Positions 44,841 through 55,411 of a DNA stretch of 64,000 nucleotides are shown here, piece after piece (the stretch's first letter is position 1; each line of letters opens with the position of its first letter). This DNA comes from Nocardia bovistercoris (GTDB lineage Bacteria > Actinomycetota > Actinomycetes > Mycobacteriales > Mycobacteriaceae), in assembly GCF_015674855.1 (NCBI RefSeq), contig NZ_JADMLG010000002.1, positions 558,001-622,000 on the forward strand. Direction: 5' to 3'. The notes beneath the pieces were generated by a model. The model was given only the letters and a program-made list of their open reading frames with translations, did not search any database and was not told the origin of the DNA. The position numbers and the translations under genes are program-made.

Positions 44841-45473
44841 ATGTTCCGACCCCCGTACCTGGCCCGTGTCGCAGCAGGCGCGGCCGTCTACGCCCTCGAG
44901 GAGACACGCCGGCTACCGACGGCGGCGATGAACTTCCCGATCACGGCGATCAGTCAGCTTCTCCAGACCTCCATGCACGTCCAGCAGTTCGTGACCAGCC
45001 TCGCACTGAAGGGCGACGCGGTTTTCGACCGTCTCGGCAGCACCCGCGAAGAGCAGCCCGATTGGGCCACCTTCGACGAGGATCTCGATTCCGAGCAAAC
45101 CTTCGGCGCGCCCCCGAACACGGCCGGTAGGTCCAGTCGCTTCGACCTGTTCGAAGGCGAGGAACCCGACGCGGCAACCGATACGAACGGCCATTCCGTC
45201 ACCGTGCTAGACGGCTCGGAGATCGACCTCACAGCGGCGAGCCCGATCACACCGGCCGCCGAAACGCCGGAAAACGACGCTCCGGCCGCGGAACCGGAGG
45301 TCGCCACGCGATACGACTACGCGAACATGACCCTTGCCCAGTTGCGCGCCCGCCTGCGGATGCTGACGGTCGAGGATCTCGGCGCGCTGCTCGACTACGA
45401 ACAGCGCACCCGCGACCGCGCGCCGTTCGTCACGATGCTCACCAACCGGATCGCCACCGTCCGCGCGCAGTGA
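44841..45473 (+). CDS. Lipid-droplet-associated protein
   Basis: A 210-aa protein that begins MFRPPYLARVAAGAAVYALEE, the hallmark start of actinobacterial lipid-droplet-associated proteins, followed by a long amphipathic helix (ISQLLQTSMHVQQFVTSLALKGD) expected to coat triacylglycerol droplets. The middle is acidic and probably disordered. The C-terminal 50 residues (NMTLAQLRARLRMLTVEDLGALLDYE) resemble a small helical SAP/Rho-N-like motif. ATG 44841 with AGGA upstream is preferred over the ATG 16 codons earlier. The position before xseA matches Rv1109c. Confidence 0.85.
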   Translation: MFRPPYLARVAAGAAVYALEETRRLPTAAMNFPITAISQLLQTSMHVQQFVTSLALKGDAVFDRLGSTREEQPDWATFDEDLDSEQTFGAPPNTAGRSSRFDLFEGEEPDAATDTNGHSVTVLDGSEIDLTAASPITPAAETPENDAPAAEPEVATRYDYANMTLAQLRARLRMLTVEDLGALLDYEQRTRDRAPFVTMLTNRIATVRAQ

Positions 45474-45556
45474 CCGCCGAACGCGAATAAGCGGCCGGTG
45501 CGGACACGGACCGACCCGCCGCGCACTTGTCGGACCGTGCGCGTATATCTGGCGGT

Positions 45557-46864
45557 ATGACTCAGGACGGTACGGCCCCCGCCAACTCCGCCGACCATCC
45601 GTGGCCGGTGCGCACCGTCGCCGTCAAGGTCGCGCAATGGATCGACAGGCTCGGCAGCGTGTGGGTCGAGGGGCAGATCACCCAGATGAGTCCACGACCG
45701 GGCGCGCGCACCGCGTTCCTCGTGCTGCGCGACCCTTCGGCCGACATGTCGCTGTCGGTGACCTGCGATCCCGAGCTGCTGCGCCGCTCCCCCGTGCCCC
45801 TTCAGGAGGGCAGCCGTGTCGTCGTGTACGGCAAGCTGTCGTTCTTCGTCGGGCGCGGCACGATCTCGTTGCGGGCCATCGAGATTCGTCCGGTCGGCGT
45901 CGGTGAGCTGTTGGCCAGGATCGAACGCCTCAAGGCGCTGCTCGATGCCGAGGGCCTGTTCGATCCGCGCCGCAAACGGCCGATCCCGTTCCTGCCCGCC
46001 ACCGTCGGGTTGATCACCGGGCGCGGCAGCGCGGCCGAACACGATGTCGTGACGGTGGCCCGAAACCGTTGGCCCGCCGTGCGTTTCGAGATCCGCAACA
46101 CCGCGGTCCAGGGGCCGACCGCGGTGCCGCAGATCGTGCGCGCCCTCGCCGAACTCGACGGTGACGGCGCCGTCGAGGTGATCGTGCTCGCGCGCGGCGG
46201 CGGCAGCGTGGAAGATCTACTGCCCTTCTCCGACGAGGCCCTGTGCCGGGCGATCTCGGCCGCGGGCACGCCGATCGTCAGCGCCATCGGCCACGAACCC
46301 GACACCCCGATCAGCGATCTGGTCGCCGACCTGCGCGCGGCCACTCCCACCGACGCCGCCAAGCGCATCGTGCCCGACGCCGCCGCCGAACTCGCCGGGG
46401 TACACGACATGCGAGTGCGGGCCGCGGCGGCGCTGCGCGGTTGGGTCGAGCGGGAGACGAGGGCGCTGGCCCAGTTGCGCTCGCGACCGGCGCTGGCCGA
46501 CCCGCTGCGCGATATCGAGCGGCGCGCCGAGGACGTCGAACGATTGCGCACCACCGCGAGACGTTGCGCCGAACGCCTGGTCGACGGCGAGGCCACCGCG
46601 ACGCGACATCTGCGCGAGAAGCTCGTCGCCGTCGGCCCCGCCGCCACCCTCGCCCGTGGCTACGCTGTGGTGCAGCGCGTCGCGGGCAAGGAACGGCATG
46701 TGGTGCGCACCGTCGGGGACGCGCCCGCGGGCAGCCAATTGCGGGTCAGGGTCGCCGACGGCGCGGTCACCGCGGCCGCACTCGGCGCCGAATCACTCGG
46801 GAAAAGTGTTGTGGCACAGGCGCTTCCCGACAACCAGAAGCAGACCGGAAGGAACCGACGGTGA
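45557..46864 (+). CDS. xseA: Exodeoxyribonuclease VII large subunit
   Basis: A 435-aa XseA, the large subunit of the single-strand-specific exonuclease VII. The N-terminal OB fold ([42 protein letters not shown]) is followed by the catalytic core with [36 protein letters not shown] and [22 protein letters not shown], then the long helical arm. ATG 45557 is the likely start; an ATG ten codons upstream has no support. Its stop overlaps the xseB start (GTGA). Confidence 0.96.
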   Translation: MTQDGTAPANSADHPWPVRTVAVKVAQWIDRLGSVWVEGQITQMSPRPGARTAFLVLRDPSADMSLSVTCDPELLRRSPVPLQEGSRVVVYGKLSFFVGRGTISLRAIEIRPVGVGELLARIERLKALLDAEGLFDPRRKRPIPFLPATVGLITGRGSAAEHDVVTVARNRWPAVRFEIRNTAVQGPTAVPQIVRALAELDGDGAVEVIVLARGGGSVEDLLPFSDEALCRAISAAGTPIVSAIGHEPDTPISDLVADLRAATPTDAAKRIVPDAAAELAGVHDMRVRAAAALRGWVERETRALAQLRSRPALADPLRDIERRAEDVERLRTTARRCAERLVDGEATATRHLREKLVAVGPAATLARGYAVVQRVAGKERHVVRTVGDAPAGSQLRVRVADGAVTAAALGAESLGKSVVAQALPDNQKQTGRNRR

Positions 46865-47148
46865 CCGATGCAGGCAGAGCCGCCGCGAGCGACACCGACC
46901 TGGCCGACGCCGAGTCGGCAGATACCGCCGAACTGGTGGAGATCCGCGGATTCGGCTACGAACGCGCCCGCGACGAACTGGTCAACGTCGTGAAGATGCT
47001 CGAGCAGGGCGGTATGGACCTGGACGAGTCGCTGGCCCTGTGGGAGCGCGGCGAGGCATTGGCGGCCCGCTGCGAACAGCATCTGGCGGGCGCGCGCCGA
47101 CGCGTCGAGGACGCGATATCCCGATCCGACGCCGAGGAGCAGGTCTAG
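46861..47148 (+). CDS. xseB: Exodeoxyribonuclease VII small subunit
   Basis: A 95-aa XseB. The conserved core is [41 protein letters not shown], split here by the usual helices; it packs along the XseA arm and is required for activity. The first 25 residues are an acidic lineage-specific extension. The GTG start overlaps the xseA stop by four bases, giving coupled synthesis. Confidence 0.94.
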   Translation: MTDAGRAAASDTDLADAESADTAELVEIRGFGYERARDELVNVVKMLEQGGMDLDESLALWERGEALAARCEQHLAGARRRVEDAISRSDAEEQV

Positions 47149-47158
47149 GAGCAAAGGC

Positions 47159-47509
47159 ATGGGCATTCGCCGCGCCACCCCCGATATCCGCACCGACGAC
47201 ATGGAACGCAGCCGCGAGTTCTACCGGCTGCTCGGCTTCGAGGAAGCCATGGACCTGGGCTGGGTGGTCACCATGGCCTCCCCCACCAACCCCACCGCCC
47301 AGGTACTGCTGCTCGGCCCCGGCGCCGAACGACTCCAACCGGACATGAGCGTCGAGGTCGACGACGTGGACGACGTGCACGCCGGACTGGTCGCCGCGGG
47401 CGCCGAGATCGTCTACGCACTGCGCGACGAACCGTGGGGCGTACGACGCTTCTTCGTCCGCGACCCGTCGGGAACGATCGTCAATATCGTCGGCCACCGC
47501 CGAACGTGA
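47159..47509 (+). CDS. VOC-family glyoxalase-like protein
   Basis: A 116-aa vicinal-oxygen-chelate protein: RRATPDIRTDDMERSREFYR, LLGFEEAMDLGWVVTM and the closing RRFFVRDPSGTIVNIVGH define two fold modules. It starts 10 nt after xseB with GGAGCAAAGG upstream and may be co-transcribed. It belongs to the small-molecule-binding or dioxygenase-like group; the substrate is unknown. Confidence 0.87.
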   Translation: MGIRRATPDIRTDDMERSREFYRLLGFEEAMDLGWVVTMASPTNPTAQVLLLGPGAERLQPDMSVEVDDVDDVHAGLVAAGAEIVYALRDEPWGVRRFFVRDPSGTIVNIVGHRRT

Positions 47510-47630
47510 GCCGCGACCGACCGGGCAAACCTGTCGCCTCGGGAGCACCGGCGCGCCGATCGACTTCGCGCACCGACCCGAACCACGCGAGACACCGAAC
47601 CGGATGCACCGCCGTCCGAACCGACGGCGT

Positions 47631-48212
47631 TCAGCGCGCGAGCGGCGGCGCGTCCCCGACCGCGCGGGCGAGGATCGTGAAGTCGTCCTTGTCGCCCGCG
47701 CCCTTGATGAGCACCCTGGTTTGGCCGAGGTCGGCGATCCACGCTGTTTCCTCGGTCGGCTCGGCGAAGACGGTCCATTTGCGGTCGCCGACCTGTTCGA
47801 TTCCGCTGGCATAGCGGGAGCCGAGGATGTGGCGAGCCAGGGTTTCGTCGGTGGCGTTGCTCTGGGTGAGTTGCATGTACGCGCCGGAGTCGGTGATGTA
47901 GCCGACCGTGCTGATCTGGCCGCCGCCGGGGCCGGTGGCGGTGTCGCGGCGTCCCGAGTTGGGTGTCCAGGTCGCGGGGACGGCGGGGTCGCGGATCGCG
48001 AACGACAGGGTGCGGGCGTCGGATGTCAACGCCGTGTGCACGTCGAATGTCGGGATCTTGCCCTCGGTCGGGCCGGTGCCGGAGAAGCTGCACTGGCTCG
48101 CCAGACCGGCGAATACCACCGCGATCAGCACCAATGGGATCAGCGAGAAGAACAGATCCCGGTAGTCGTGCAGGATGCGTGGCTTTTGGTAGGACACGCC
48201 TTCAGTATCCAC
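47631..48212 (-). CDS. DUF4245-type membrane-anchored protein
   Basis: A 193-aa protein with an N-terminal [22 protein letters not shown] transmembrane helix and an exported domain. Family marks are [33 protein letters not shown] and the final [16 protein letters not shown]. It corresponds to Rv1100 by position, divergent from glpX. The start is GTG 48212 or GTG 48197. Function unknown; probably cell-envelope. Confidence 0.85.
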   Translation of the reverse strand: MDTEGVSYQKPRILHDYRDLFFSLIPLVLIAVVFAGLASQCSFSGTGPTEGKIPTFDVHTALTSDARTLSFAIRDPAVPATWTPNSGRRDTATGPGGGQISTVGYITDSGAYMQLTQSNATDETLARHILGSRYASGIEQVGDRKWTVFAEPTEETAWIADLGQTRVLIKGAGDKDDFTILARAVGDAPPLAR

Positions 48213-48328
48213 TCACCGTGCGACGCGCTCACCGCAGGACCCGACCGACAGCGCCATCTGGTGCGCGGGCGCGAAATCCGGAAATGAGACAATCGTACGG
48301 AACGAACCAACCGAGGGAGGCACCCGCC

Positions 48329-49372
48329 ATGACGGCAACTTCGCCAGCACCCAGCCGCCGCGAGGCCCCGGACCGCAACCTTGCGCTCGAACTGGTCAGG
48401 GTGACCGAGGCGGGCGCCATGGCGGCGGGCCGCTGGGTCGGCCGCGGCGACAAGGAGGGTGGCGACGGCGCCGCCGTCGATGCCATGCGCGAACTGGTCA
48501 ACTCGGTCTCCATGCGCGGCACCGTCGTGATCGGCGAGGGCGAGAAGGACGAGGCGCCCATGCTCTACAACGGCGAGGCGGTGGGCGACGGCACCGGTCC
48601 CGAGGTGGACTTCGCGGTCGACCCGATCGACGGCACCACGCTCATGTCCAAGGGTTCACCCGGCGCGATCTCGGTGCTCGCCGTCGCCGAGCGCGACGCG
48701 ATGTTCGACCCGTCCGCAGTGTTCTACATGCACAAGATCGCCGTCGGCCCCGAAGCCGCCGATGTGATCGATATCTCCGCCCCGATCGCGGAGAACATCG
48801 CGCGGGTCGCCAAGGCGAAGAACCTGTCGAAGTCGGACCTCACCGTCTGCATCCTCGACCGGCCGCGGCACGCCGAGCTGATCCAGCAGGTGCGCGATGC
48901 GGGCGCCCGCATCCGGCTGATCTCCGACGGAGACGTGGCGGGCGCGATCGCCGCAGCCCGCCCCGATTCCGGCACCGACATCCTGGTCGGCATCGGCGGC
49001 ACGCCCGAGGGCATCATCGCCGCCGCCGCGATACGCTGTATGGGCGGCGCGTTGCAGGGCATGCTCGCCCCGAAGGACGACGACGAGCGCCAGAAGGCGA
49101 TCGACGCGGGTCACGACCTGGACCGGGTGCTGATCACCGAGGATCTGGTGTCGGGCGACAATATCTTCTTCTGCGCCACCGGCGTCACCGGCGGTGATCT
49201 ACTACGCGGGGTGCGCTACTACGGCGGCGGCGCGTCCACGCAATCGATCGTGATGCGTTCCAAGTCGGGCACCGTCCGCATGATCGACGCGTACCACCGC
49301 CTCACCAAGTTGCGCGAGTACTCCTCGGTCGACTTCATCGGCGACGAGGACGCCGTACCCCCGCTGCCCTGA
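48329..49372 (+). CDS. glpX: Class II fructose-1,6-bisphosphatase
   Basis: A 347-aa GlpX-type phosphatase, a key gluconeogenic enzyme acting on fructose-1,6-bisphosphate with divalent metal. The signature [14 protein letters not shown], the metal-binding [20 protein letters not shown], the glycine-rich [14 protein letters not shown] and the closing [10 protein letters not shown] are present. ATG 48329 has GGGAGG about 9 nt upstream. It matches Rv1099c in position next to fumarase; a strong terminator follows. Confidence 0.96.
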   Translation: MTATSPAPSRREAPDRNLALELVRVTEAGAMAAGRWVGRGDKEGGDGAAVDAMRELVNSVSMRGTVVIGEGEKDEAPMLYNGEAVGDGTGPEVDFAVDPIDGTTLMSKGSPGAISVLAVAERDAMFDPSAVFYMHKIAVGPEAADVIDISAPIAENIARVAKAKNLSKSDLTVCILDRPRHAELIQQVRDAGARIRLISDGDVAGAIAAARPDSGTDILVGIGGTPEGIIAAAAIRCMGGALQGMLAPKDDDERQKAIDAGHDLDRVLITEDLVSGDNIFFCATGVTGGDLLRGVRYYGGGASTQSIVMRSKSGTVRMIDAYHRLTKLREYSSVDFIGDEDAVPPLP

Positions 49373-49395
49373 CCGGGGCTGCCCTCCGAATCCGA

Positions 49396-49427
49396 AGACG
49401 CGTACGCCGCAGGCTGCGCGTCTTTTT
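49396..49427 (+). terminator. Rho-independent terminator after glpX
   Basis: AGACGCG (49396-49402) pairs with CGCGTCT (49417-49423), with an inner GCC/GGC pair, and a run of five T follows directly. It lies 24 bases after the glpX stop. The remaining bases to 49720 before fumC hold no credible gene. Confidence 0.85.
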
Positions 49428-49720
49428 CGTCGCCGCACCCGCATCGACTGCCGCGCACCGGAGCGTCCGTCGCCGAATTCGATGGAGGCTCCCGTCGAGA
49501 TTCACGCACGAACACCCACCGATGTCAGGCCCCGGCGCTCAGTTATCCGCGACTCGATATCGTCTTCTTGCGCGGCGCGCGAACGCGAATCAATCGCGCC
49601 GGACGACGAGCGCGCATCGCCGGCGCTGTCGAGACGACTCGACCTCGAGCACGACGGATACGGCACGTCGCTCATGCATGGCAGCCCCACCGGGAACGAG
49701 CGCGACATAGGGTCGGAACC

Positions 49721-51124
49721 ATGACCGACGAGACGCAATACCGAGTCGAGCGTGACACCATGGGCGAAGTTCGGGTACCGGTGCACGCCCTGTGGCGCGC
49801 GCAGACCCAGCGGGCCGTGGAGAACTTCCCGATCAGCGGACGCGGTCTGGAACGCGCGCAGATCCGCGCGCTCGGACTGTTGAAGGCCGCGTGCGCGAAG
49901 GTGAACCGGGATCTGGGGTTGCTGGCCGCCGACAAGGCCGACGCCGTGATCGCCGCGGCGAACGAGATCGCCGACGGCCGCCACGACGACCAGTTCCCCA
50001 TCGACGTCTTCCAGACCGGTTCGGGCACCAGCTCGAATATGAACGCCAACGAGGTGATCGCGTCGATCGCGAAGGCCAACGGCGTCGACGTGCATCCCAA
50101 CGACCACGTGAACATGTCGCAGTCCTCCAACGACACGTTCCCGACCGCGACGCATCTGGCCGCCACCGAGGCCGTCATCAAGGATCTGGTGCCCGCGCTG
50201 GAACATCTGCGATTGGCGTTACTGGACAAGGCGAGCGCGTGGCGCACGGTCGTGAAGTCCGGCCGCACCCATCTCATGGACGCCGTTCCGGTCACCCTCG
50301 GGCAGGAGTTCGGCGGCTATACCCGGCAGGTCGCCGCCGGTATCGAGCGCGCGATGGCGACCCTGCCCCGGCTCGGTGAACTGCCCATCGGCGGCACCGC
50401 GGTCGGCACCGGACTCAACGCGCCCGACGGTTTCGGCGCCGCGGTGGTGGCGGAATTGCGCCGTTCCACCGGTATCGACGCGCTCACCGAGGCCGAGGAC
50501 CATTTCGAGGCGCAGGCCGCGCGTGACGGCCTGGTCGAGGCGTCGGGCGCGCTGCGCGTCATCGCGGTGAGTCTGACCAAGATCGCCAACGACATCCGCT
50601 GGATGGGCTCGGGTCCGCTGACCGGTCTCGGTGAACTCCAACTCCCCGACCTGCAGCCCGGCAGCTCGATCATGCCGGGCAAGGTGAATCCGGTACTGCC
50701 GGAGGCGGTTACGCAGGTCGCCGCGCAGGTCATCGGCAACGACGCGACCGTCGCCTTCGGCGGCGCGAACGGCGCGTTCGAGTTGAACGTCTACATTCCG
50801 GTCATGGCGCGCAACCTGCTGGAGTCGATTCGGTTGCTGACCAACGTATCTCGCCTGTTCGCCGACAAGTGCGTGCACGGGCTCGCGGCCAACGAGAAGC
50901 ATCTGCGCACCCTCGCCGAATCCTCGCCTTCGATCGTGACGCCGCTCAATTCCGCGATCGGCTACGAGGAGGCCGCGGCGGTGGCGAAGGAGGCGTTGAA
51001 GGAGAAGAAGACGATCCGGCAGACGGTGATCGATCGCGGTCTCATCGGCGACGCGCTCAGCCTCGAGGAACTCGACCGGCGCCTGGATGTGCTGTCCATG
51101 GCGAAGGTCGACAAGGGCGAGTAG
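49721..51124 (+). CDS. fumC: Class II fumarate hydratase
   Basis: A 467-aa class II fumarase converting fumarate to malate in the TCA cycle. The family signature [15 protein letters not shown] is present with its catalytic serine loop; other conserved segments are [50 protein letters not shown] and [10 protein letters not shown]. No iron-sulfur cluster is needed in this class. ATG 49721. Position next to glpX and the desaturase matches Rv1098c. Confidence 0.96.
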   Translation: MTDETQYRVERDTMGEVRVPVHALWRAQTQRAVENFPISGRGLERAQIRALGLLKAACAKVNRDLGLLAADKADAVIAAANEIADGRHDDQFPIDVFQTGSGTSSNMNANEVIASIAKANGVDVHPNDHVNMSQSSNDTFPTATHLAATEAVIKDLVPALEHLRLALLDKASAWRTVVKSGRTHLMDAVPVTLGQEFGGYTRQVAAGIERAMATLPRLGELPIGGTAVGTGLNAPDGFGAAVVAELRRSTGIDALTEAEDHFEAQAARDGLVEASGALRVIAVSLTKIANDIRWMGSGPLTGLGELQLPDLQPGSSIMPGKVNPVLPEAVTQVAAQVIGNDATVAFGGANGAFELNVYIPVMARNLLESIRLLTNVSRLFADKCVHGLAANEKHLRTLAESSPSIVTPLNSAIGYEEAAAVAKEALKEKKTIRQTVIDRGLIGDALSLEELDRRLDVLSMAKVDKGE

Positions 51125-51166
51125 GCCGCGACATCCGGTCGGCTCCGAAGAGCCGACCGGAGACGG

Positions 51167-52030
51167 TCAGGCGCGCAGGTGCGCGAGTTCGGCGCGGGCG
51201 CGTTCTCCGTCCTCGCCGAGATCGGTGCGGGCGAAGACATTCCACCGCTCGAGCAGCGGCGCGAAGACCAGTTCGTGCTCGCGCGCCGGATCGTAGATTC
51301 CGGCTTCGGCCAGCACCTGGTCGCTGCTGCGGCCGTCGGGCAGGGTGATCTCGGGGACACGGAAGGCGGCGACGCTGTCGGCGATCGCGCGCACGGTCTG
51401 GTCGGGGGCGATCTGGAATCCGGCGGCGACCAGGTCGGCGAAGAATTCCGCCTGGAGTTCGTCGTCGGCGGCGATTCGCTCGGCCATGGCGGTGACCAAC
51501 GGATTCTCTTGCAGAGCAGCGGTGTTGCGGTGCCGGATCGCGGCGGCGGTCTCCTCGAAGGCACAGGTGACCAGTACCGAGAGCAGGTGCTGGGGCGGGC
51601 GGCGGAAGCCCTTGGTCATGTGGTCCATCCGCAACCGTTCCAGCTCCACCGGATCGACCGAGCGGGTGACCATGAGGTAGTTGCGGATCATGATCTCGTG
51701 CCGGTTCTCCTCGGCCGTCCACCGGCCGACCCAGCGCCACCACGCGCCGGTGCGCAGGTACTTGCCGACCTCGCGGTGGTAGGAGGGCAGGTTGTCGGCC
51801 ACGAGCACGCTGACCGTCAACGCCAGTTTGGCGACCTCGCCGAGTTCGGATTGTTCCGGCGCCCAATCGGTTCCGCCGAGGAACCCGAAGTTGCGACCGT
51901 TGTCCCACGGCACGTAGTCGTGGGGCTGCCACCCGTCGGCGATCTGTGTGTGCCGACGGAGGTTCAGTTCCACTTCGTCCGCGAGTGATTCGAGCAGCTC
52001 ACGATCGGTCAACAAGTTCTGCACCACCAC
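51167..52030 (-). CDS. Acyl-ACP desaturase (DesA2-like)
   Basis: A 287-aa diiron acyl-ACP desaturase-like protein. The first metal motif is AEENRHEIMIRNYL (E-E-x-x-H pattern) and the second FEETAAAIRHRN; an upstream glutamate lies near the N-terminal LADEVELNLRRH. It is predicted to act in fatty-acid or mycolate precursor modification. Length is near that of M. tuberculosis DesA2, which lacks part of the canonical fold. GTG 52030 is the start, although several consecutive GTG codons make it uncertain. Gene order relative to phoH2 is reversed compared with M. tuberculosis. Confidence 0.88.
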   Translation of the reverse strand: MVVQNLLTDRELLESLADEVELNLRRHTQIADGWQPHDYVPWDNGRNFGFLGGTDWAPEQSELGEVAKLALTVSVLVADNLPSYHREVGKYLRTGAWWRWVGRWTAEENRHEIMIRNYLMVTRSVDPVELERLRMDHMTKGFRRPPQHLLSVLVTCAFEETAAAIRHRNTAALQENPLVTAMAERIAADDELQAEFFADLVAAGFQIAPDQTVRAIADSVAAFRVPEITLPDGRSSDQVLAEAGIYDPAREHELVFAPLLERWNVFARTDLGEDGERARAELAHLRA

Positions 52031-52239
52031 AACCTAGCTGCTCGGCCCGCGACGCGGGGATGGAAGTTCGCCGGACGGTGTCCGGGACCGGGCCATGATC
52101 TCACACCGTCCCGACAGCCACGCGCCTGTTCCGCGATGGCCTGGCGGATCACCGGGATTCGCCAGGCCATCGCCTCTACCCGCTATCGCGCGGGCGACAC
52201 TCGGTCAGATGTGTCGAACACATGCCGAGAAGTTGCCAC

Positions 52240-53607
52240 TCAGGCGTTGGGGCCGTATTCCTCCAGCATCTCGGTGACCAACGCGGCGATCGGCGACCGT
52301 TCGCTGCGGGTCAGGGTGATGTGTGCGAACAGCGGATGGCCCTTCAACTTCTCGATCACCGCCGCGACGCCGTCGTGCCTGCCGACGCGCAGGTTGTCGC
52401 GCTGCGCGACATCGTGGGTGAGCACCACCCGCGACCCGCTGCCCAGCCTGCTGAGCACCGTGAGCAGCACATTGCGCTCCAGCGACTGCGCCTCGTCCAC
52501 GATCACGAAGGAGTCGTGCAGCGACCGGCCGCGAATATGGGTCAGCGGCAGCACTTCGAGCATGTCGCGGCTGAGGACCTCCTCCATGACCTCCGCCGAG
52601 GCGAGCCCGTCGAGAGTGTCGAAGACGGCCTGAGCCCACGGGCCCATCTTCTCGCTCTCACTGCCGGGCAGGTAGCCGAGATCCTGGCCGCCGACCGCGT
52701 ACAGCGGGCGGAACACCACGACCTTGCGCTGGGTGCGACGCTCGAGCACCGCTTCGAGTCCAGCGGTCAGCGCCAGCGCGGATTTGCCGGTACCCGCCTT
52801 GCCGCCGAGCGAAACGATGCCGATGCTCTCGTCGAGCAGCAGATCGAGGGCGATGCGCTGTTCGGCGGAACGGCCGTGCAGGCCGAACGCCTCGCGTTCG
52901 CGCACCAACTGCACCCGTTTGTCGGCCGTGACCCGGCCCAGCGCGCTGGAACTCGGGCCGAGCAGCCGGACGCCGGTGTGGCAGGGCAGTTCCCGCGCCT
53001 CGTCGAGTTCGATGACGGACTCGGCGTAGATCTGGTCGACCCGCGCGGTCGCGACATCGAGTTCGACCATGCCGGACCAGCCGGAGATGACCACGTCCTG
53101 GGCGTGGTACTCGTCGGCGCGCAGACCGACGGCGCCCGCCTTGACGCGCAGCGGAATATCTTTCGACACCAGTACGACTTCGCGGCCCTCCGCCGCGAGA
53201 TTGAGCGCACAGGCCAGGATGCGAGAGTCGTTGGTGTCGGTGCGGAAACCGACCGGGAGTACCGCGGGATCGGTGTGGTTGAGTTCCACCTGCATCGTGC
53301 CGCCCTCGGCGCCGATCGGCACCTGCTGATCGAGCCTGCCGTAGGTCAGGCGCAGATCATCGAGGTTGCGCAGGGCCTCCCGCGCGAACCAACCCAATTC
53401 GTGATGGTGCCTCTTGGCCTCGAGTTCGCTGATGACCACCAGCGGCAGCACCACGTCGTGTTCGCCGAACCGGGTGAAAGCCCAGGGATCGGAGAGTAGG
53501 ACCGAGGTGTCGATGACGTAGGTCTTGGCGCCATGGGAACAGGCTGTGGAATTCCCGGAATCGCGGGTACTCACCGAGGGAGCGGAAACGGAGCGTGCAG
53601 CAGTCAC
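52240..53607 (-). CDS. phoH2: PhoH2: PIN ribonuclease - PhoH ATPase fusion
   Basis: A 455-aa PhoH2-type protein. The N-terminal PIN domain ([52 protein letters not shown]) is followed by a PhoH helicase-like ATPase with Walker [34 protein letters not shown] and Walker [13 protein letters not shown]. Such proteins unwind and cleave RNA in mycobacteria. Length and order match Rv1095. Its start is preceded by GGAG. It precedes the desaturase gene with a 209-bp gap. Confidence 0.94.
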   Translation of the reverse strand: MTAARSVSAPSVSTRDSGNSTACSHGAKTYVIDTSVLLSDPWAFTRFGEHDVVLPLVVISELEAKRHHHELGWFAREALRNLDDLRLTYGRLDQQVPIGAEGGTMQVELNHTDPAVLPVGFRTDTNDSRILACALNLAAEGREVVLVSKDIPLRVKAGAVGLRADEYHAQDVVISGWSGMVELDVATARVDQIYAESVIELDEARELPCHTGVRLLGPSSSALGRVTADKRVQLVREREAFGLHGRSAEQRIALDLLLDESIGIVSLGGKAGTGKSALALTAGLEAVLERRTQRKVVVFRPLYAVGGQDLGYLPGSESEKMGPWAQAVFDTLDGLASAEVMEEVLSRDMLEVLPLTHIRGRSLHDSFVIVDEAQSLERNVLLTVLSRLGSGSRVVLTHDVAQRDNLRVGRHDGVAAVIEKLKGHPLFAHITLTRSERSPIAALVTEMLEEYGPNA

Positions 53608-53909
53608 GGTGGGCTCCTTTGTGTCCGTGCGGCACCCGCGCGGACGATCTCGCTGGACCGGTCCGTCCTGATGGATCCGACTTGGTCAGATGCCACGAGG
53701 GCCGGGTGCCGGCCCCCTCGCACTGAGTAGCTCAGTCACGGTCAGGACCTCCCGTGCGAACCACAACGACGCGGTCCGCAGCATCGACGCTACCTTCGAT
53801 TGCCCGGTCCGCGCTCGGGGACGGCGAGGCGTGTCGGTGAAGTTCCCGTTAACGACCACGGGTTCGCCGGTCGTCGCCGCAGGTCACCCCCGCCGGTTAG
53901 AGTCGGTTC
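53608..53909. other. Intergenic region with short palindrome
   Basis: About 300 bases between divergent genes without a credible ORF. An exact palindrome ACTGAGTAGCTCAGT sits at 53722-53736 and could be an operator or hairpin in the phoH2 leader region. Nothing else stands out. Confidence 0.5.
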
Positions 53910-54182
53910 ATGGCCGGAAACGAGGATCTGGAGAAGCTGTCGTCCAAGGAGCTGCACGACCGGGCGGTGAAGTTCGCGGTGCGCCACGGCGACGTGCGAT
54001 TCCTGTGGCGGCTGCTCACCTCGATTCCCGCCGCCGAAGCGGCGGCGGGCAATGTGGGCGAGAGCGAAGCCGACATCAAATGGGTGCTGCCCATGCTCGA
54101 CGACTACGTGCACGCGGGCGACGGCGCGGTCGCCGAGGTGCTGCGCCCGATCTACCTGGAGTATCTGACCGAGCACTCCTGA
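53910..54182 (+). CDS. Small conserved-looking helical protein
   Basis: A 90-aa, mostly helical, soluble protein: LEKLSSKELHDRAVKFAVRHGDVRFLWRLL then ADIKWVLPMLDDYV and EVLRPIYLEYLTEHS. I do not know its function. Codon use fits the neighbours. ATG 53910 lacks a clear ribosome-binding site; a TTAGAG box 7-12 nt upstream would fit a leaderless transcript. Its stop abuts the convergent stop of the next gene with no gap. Confidence 0.7.
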   Translation: MAGNEDLEKLSSKELHDRAVKFAVRHGDVRFLWRLLTSIPAAEAAAGNVGESEADIKWVLPMLDDYVHAGDGAVAEVLRPIYLEYLTEHS

Positions 54183-54620
54183 TCAGAGTCGCTGTGCGCC
54201 CGAGCGGTCGAACACCGCTCGGAACAGACCGACCAGTGTGCCTCGGAAGAAGTTCTCGAACGAGAAGTGATCGTGCCAGAGCACGATCCGCCCTTCCCGC
54301 AGCCGGAAGGTCCCGGTCACCCAGAACGCGATGCGCACCGGTCCGAACCGCAGGTAGTCGGTGCGGTCGGTGAGCACGATCTCGCCGCCGTCCTCGGCGG
54401 CGATGTGGTGGATGTCCACCGCGAAGCCGACGCTGTCGCGGGACAGTCCGCGCAGCAGGCCCGCGACCCGCCGCACCCCGCGCACATCGGGCAACGAGGT
54501 GTTCTTCCAGACGATCTCGGGATCGAGCAATTCCACGGCTTCGTCCAGCGCGCCCAATTCCATGGCGGACAGGAATTCCCGGACCGTGGTTATCGAGGTC
54601 TGCGTGAGTTCTTCGGTCAT
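54183..54620 (-). CDS. NTF2-like (SnoaL/limonene-epoxide-hydrolase fold) protein
   Basis: A 145-aa cone-fold protein: TVREFLSAMELGALDEAVELL and PEIVWKN at the front, GEIVLTDRTDYLRFG, FWVTGTFRLREGRIVLWHDHFSFENF at the end, the pattern of limonene-1,2-epoxide hydrolase-like enzymes. Its start overlaps the stop of the upstream TetR gene (ATGA), so the two are co-expressed and co-regulated. It may act on a product of the divergent FAD monooxygenase, an epoxide for example; this is inference from the neighbourhood. Confidence 0.83.
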   Translation of the reverse strand: MTEELTQTSITTVREFLSAMELGALDEAVELLDPEIVWKNTSLPDVRGVRRVAGLLRGLSRDSVGFAVDIHHIAAEDGGEIVLTDRTDYLRFGPVRIAFWVTGTFRLREGRIVLWHDHFSFENFFRGTLVGLFRAVFDRSGAQRL

Positions 54621-55360
54621 GATCCGACGATAGGCGGTGCCGCGGCGCGGCGGCGCGCGATATGGGCGCCGAGTCCGTCCAGGATCCGATCGATGCCGAA
54701 GCGCAGCGCCCCGTCACCCCCGGCCGCCGCGCCCGCCTCGGCGAATGCCGCGATCGCGGCGGGGAAGCGCAGCGCCGCGGCGTCGGTCAGTTCGGCGAAC
54801 TGGGCCGCCACTTGCTCCTGGAGCGCGTCGGCGTCGCCCGCGGACACCGGATGTACGAGGCCGCGCGCGTGACCGGTCAGCAGGACGATGGTGTCGAGTC
54901 GCTCGGCGGTGGTGAGGCCGGTGTCGGCGAGCGCGCGCAGTGCCGCTTCCATCCAGGCCATCTCGTTCGGCCCGATCGGCCGCACCCCGATCACCAGTTC
55001 CAGGCTCCACGGGTGCGCACGGAACCGCTCGTGGATCGTTTCGCACCAGACGCGCAGCGCCTCGCGCCACGGTTCGGCGGCCGCGGGGTCGACGGGGGGC
55101 AGATCGGGTGGCGCGCCGAGTCCGGCGTCGAGCATCAGCGCGGTCAGTTCGGCTTTGCCCGGCACGTACCGGTACAGCGACATCTTGGTGAAGCCGAGGC
55201 GTTCGGCCAGGCGCTGCATGGACAGGTTGGCCAGCCCTTCCGCGTCCGCGAGCGCGATGGCCGCGGCGACGATGCTCTCCAGCGTGAGCGCCGGTTTCGG
55301 GCCGCGTTTCGGACGTTGCCTGGTACCCCACAGCAGTTCGACGGTGGTCGGAGGCGGCAT
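54617..55360 (-). CDS. TetR-family regulator
   Basis: A 247-aa TetR-type repressor with the HTH near residues 27-70 (IVAAAIALADAEGLANLSM, LAERLGFTKMSLYRYVPGKAEL) and a large C-terminal ligand domain of the TetR_C type (WREALRVWCETIHERFRAHPW). It is divergent from the FAD monooxygenase; a near-perfect 27-bp palindrome in the gap is its probable operator. It is co-transcribed with the NTF2-like gene. Confidence 0.9.
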   Translation of the reverse strand: MPPPTTVELLWGTRQRPKRGPKPALTLESIVAAAIALADAEGLANLSMQRLAERLGFTKMSLYRYVPGKAELTALMLDAGLGAPPDLPPVDPAAAEPWREALRVWCETIHERFRAHPWSLELVIGVRPIGPNEMAWMEAALRALADTGLTTAERLDTIVLLTGHARGLVHPVSAGDADALQEQVAAQFAELTDAAALRFPAAIAAFAEAGAAAGGDGALRFGIDRILDGLGAHIARRRAAAPPIVGS

Positions 55361-55382
55361 CGGAGAAACCTTACCCGGCGTC

Positions 55383-55410
55383 TTGACTTCGAAACTGTGT
55401 CCACCATACT
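55383..55410 (+). promoter_or_regulatory. Promoter of the FAD monooxygenase
   Basis: TTGACT (55383-55388) and CATACT (55405-55410) with 16 bases between fit -35 and -10 boxes. Transcription would start at about 55,417, inside the adjacent palindrome, so a bound TetR dimer would block it. Confidence 0.6.
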
Positions 55411-55411
55411 C

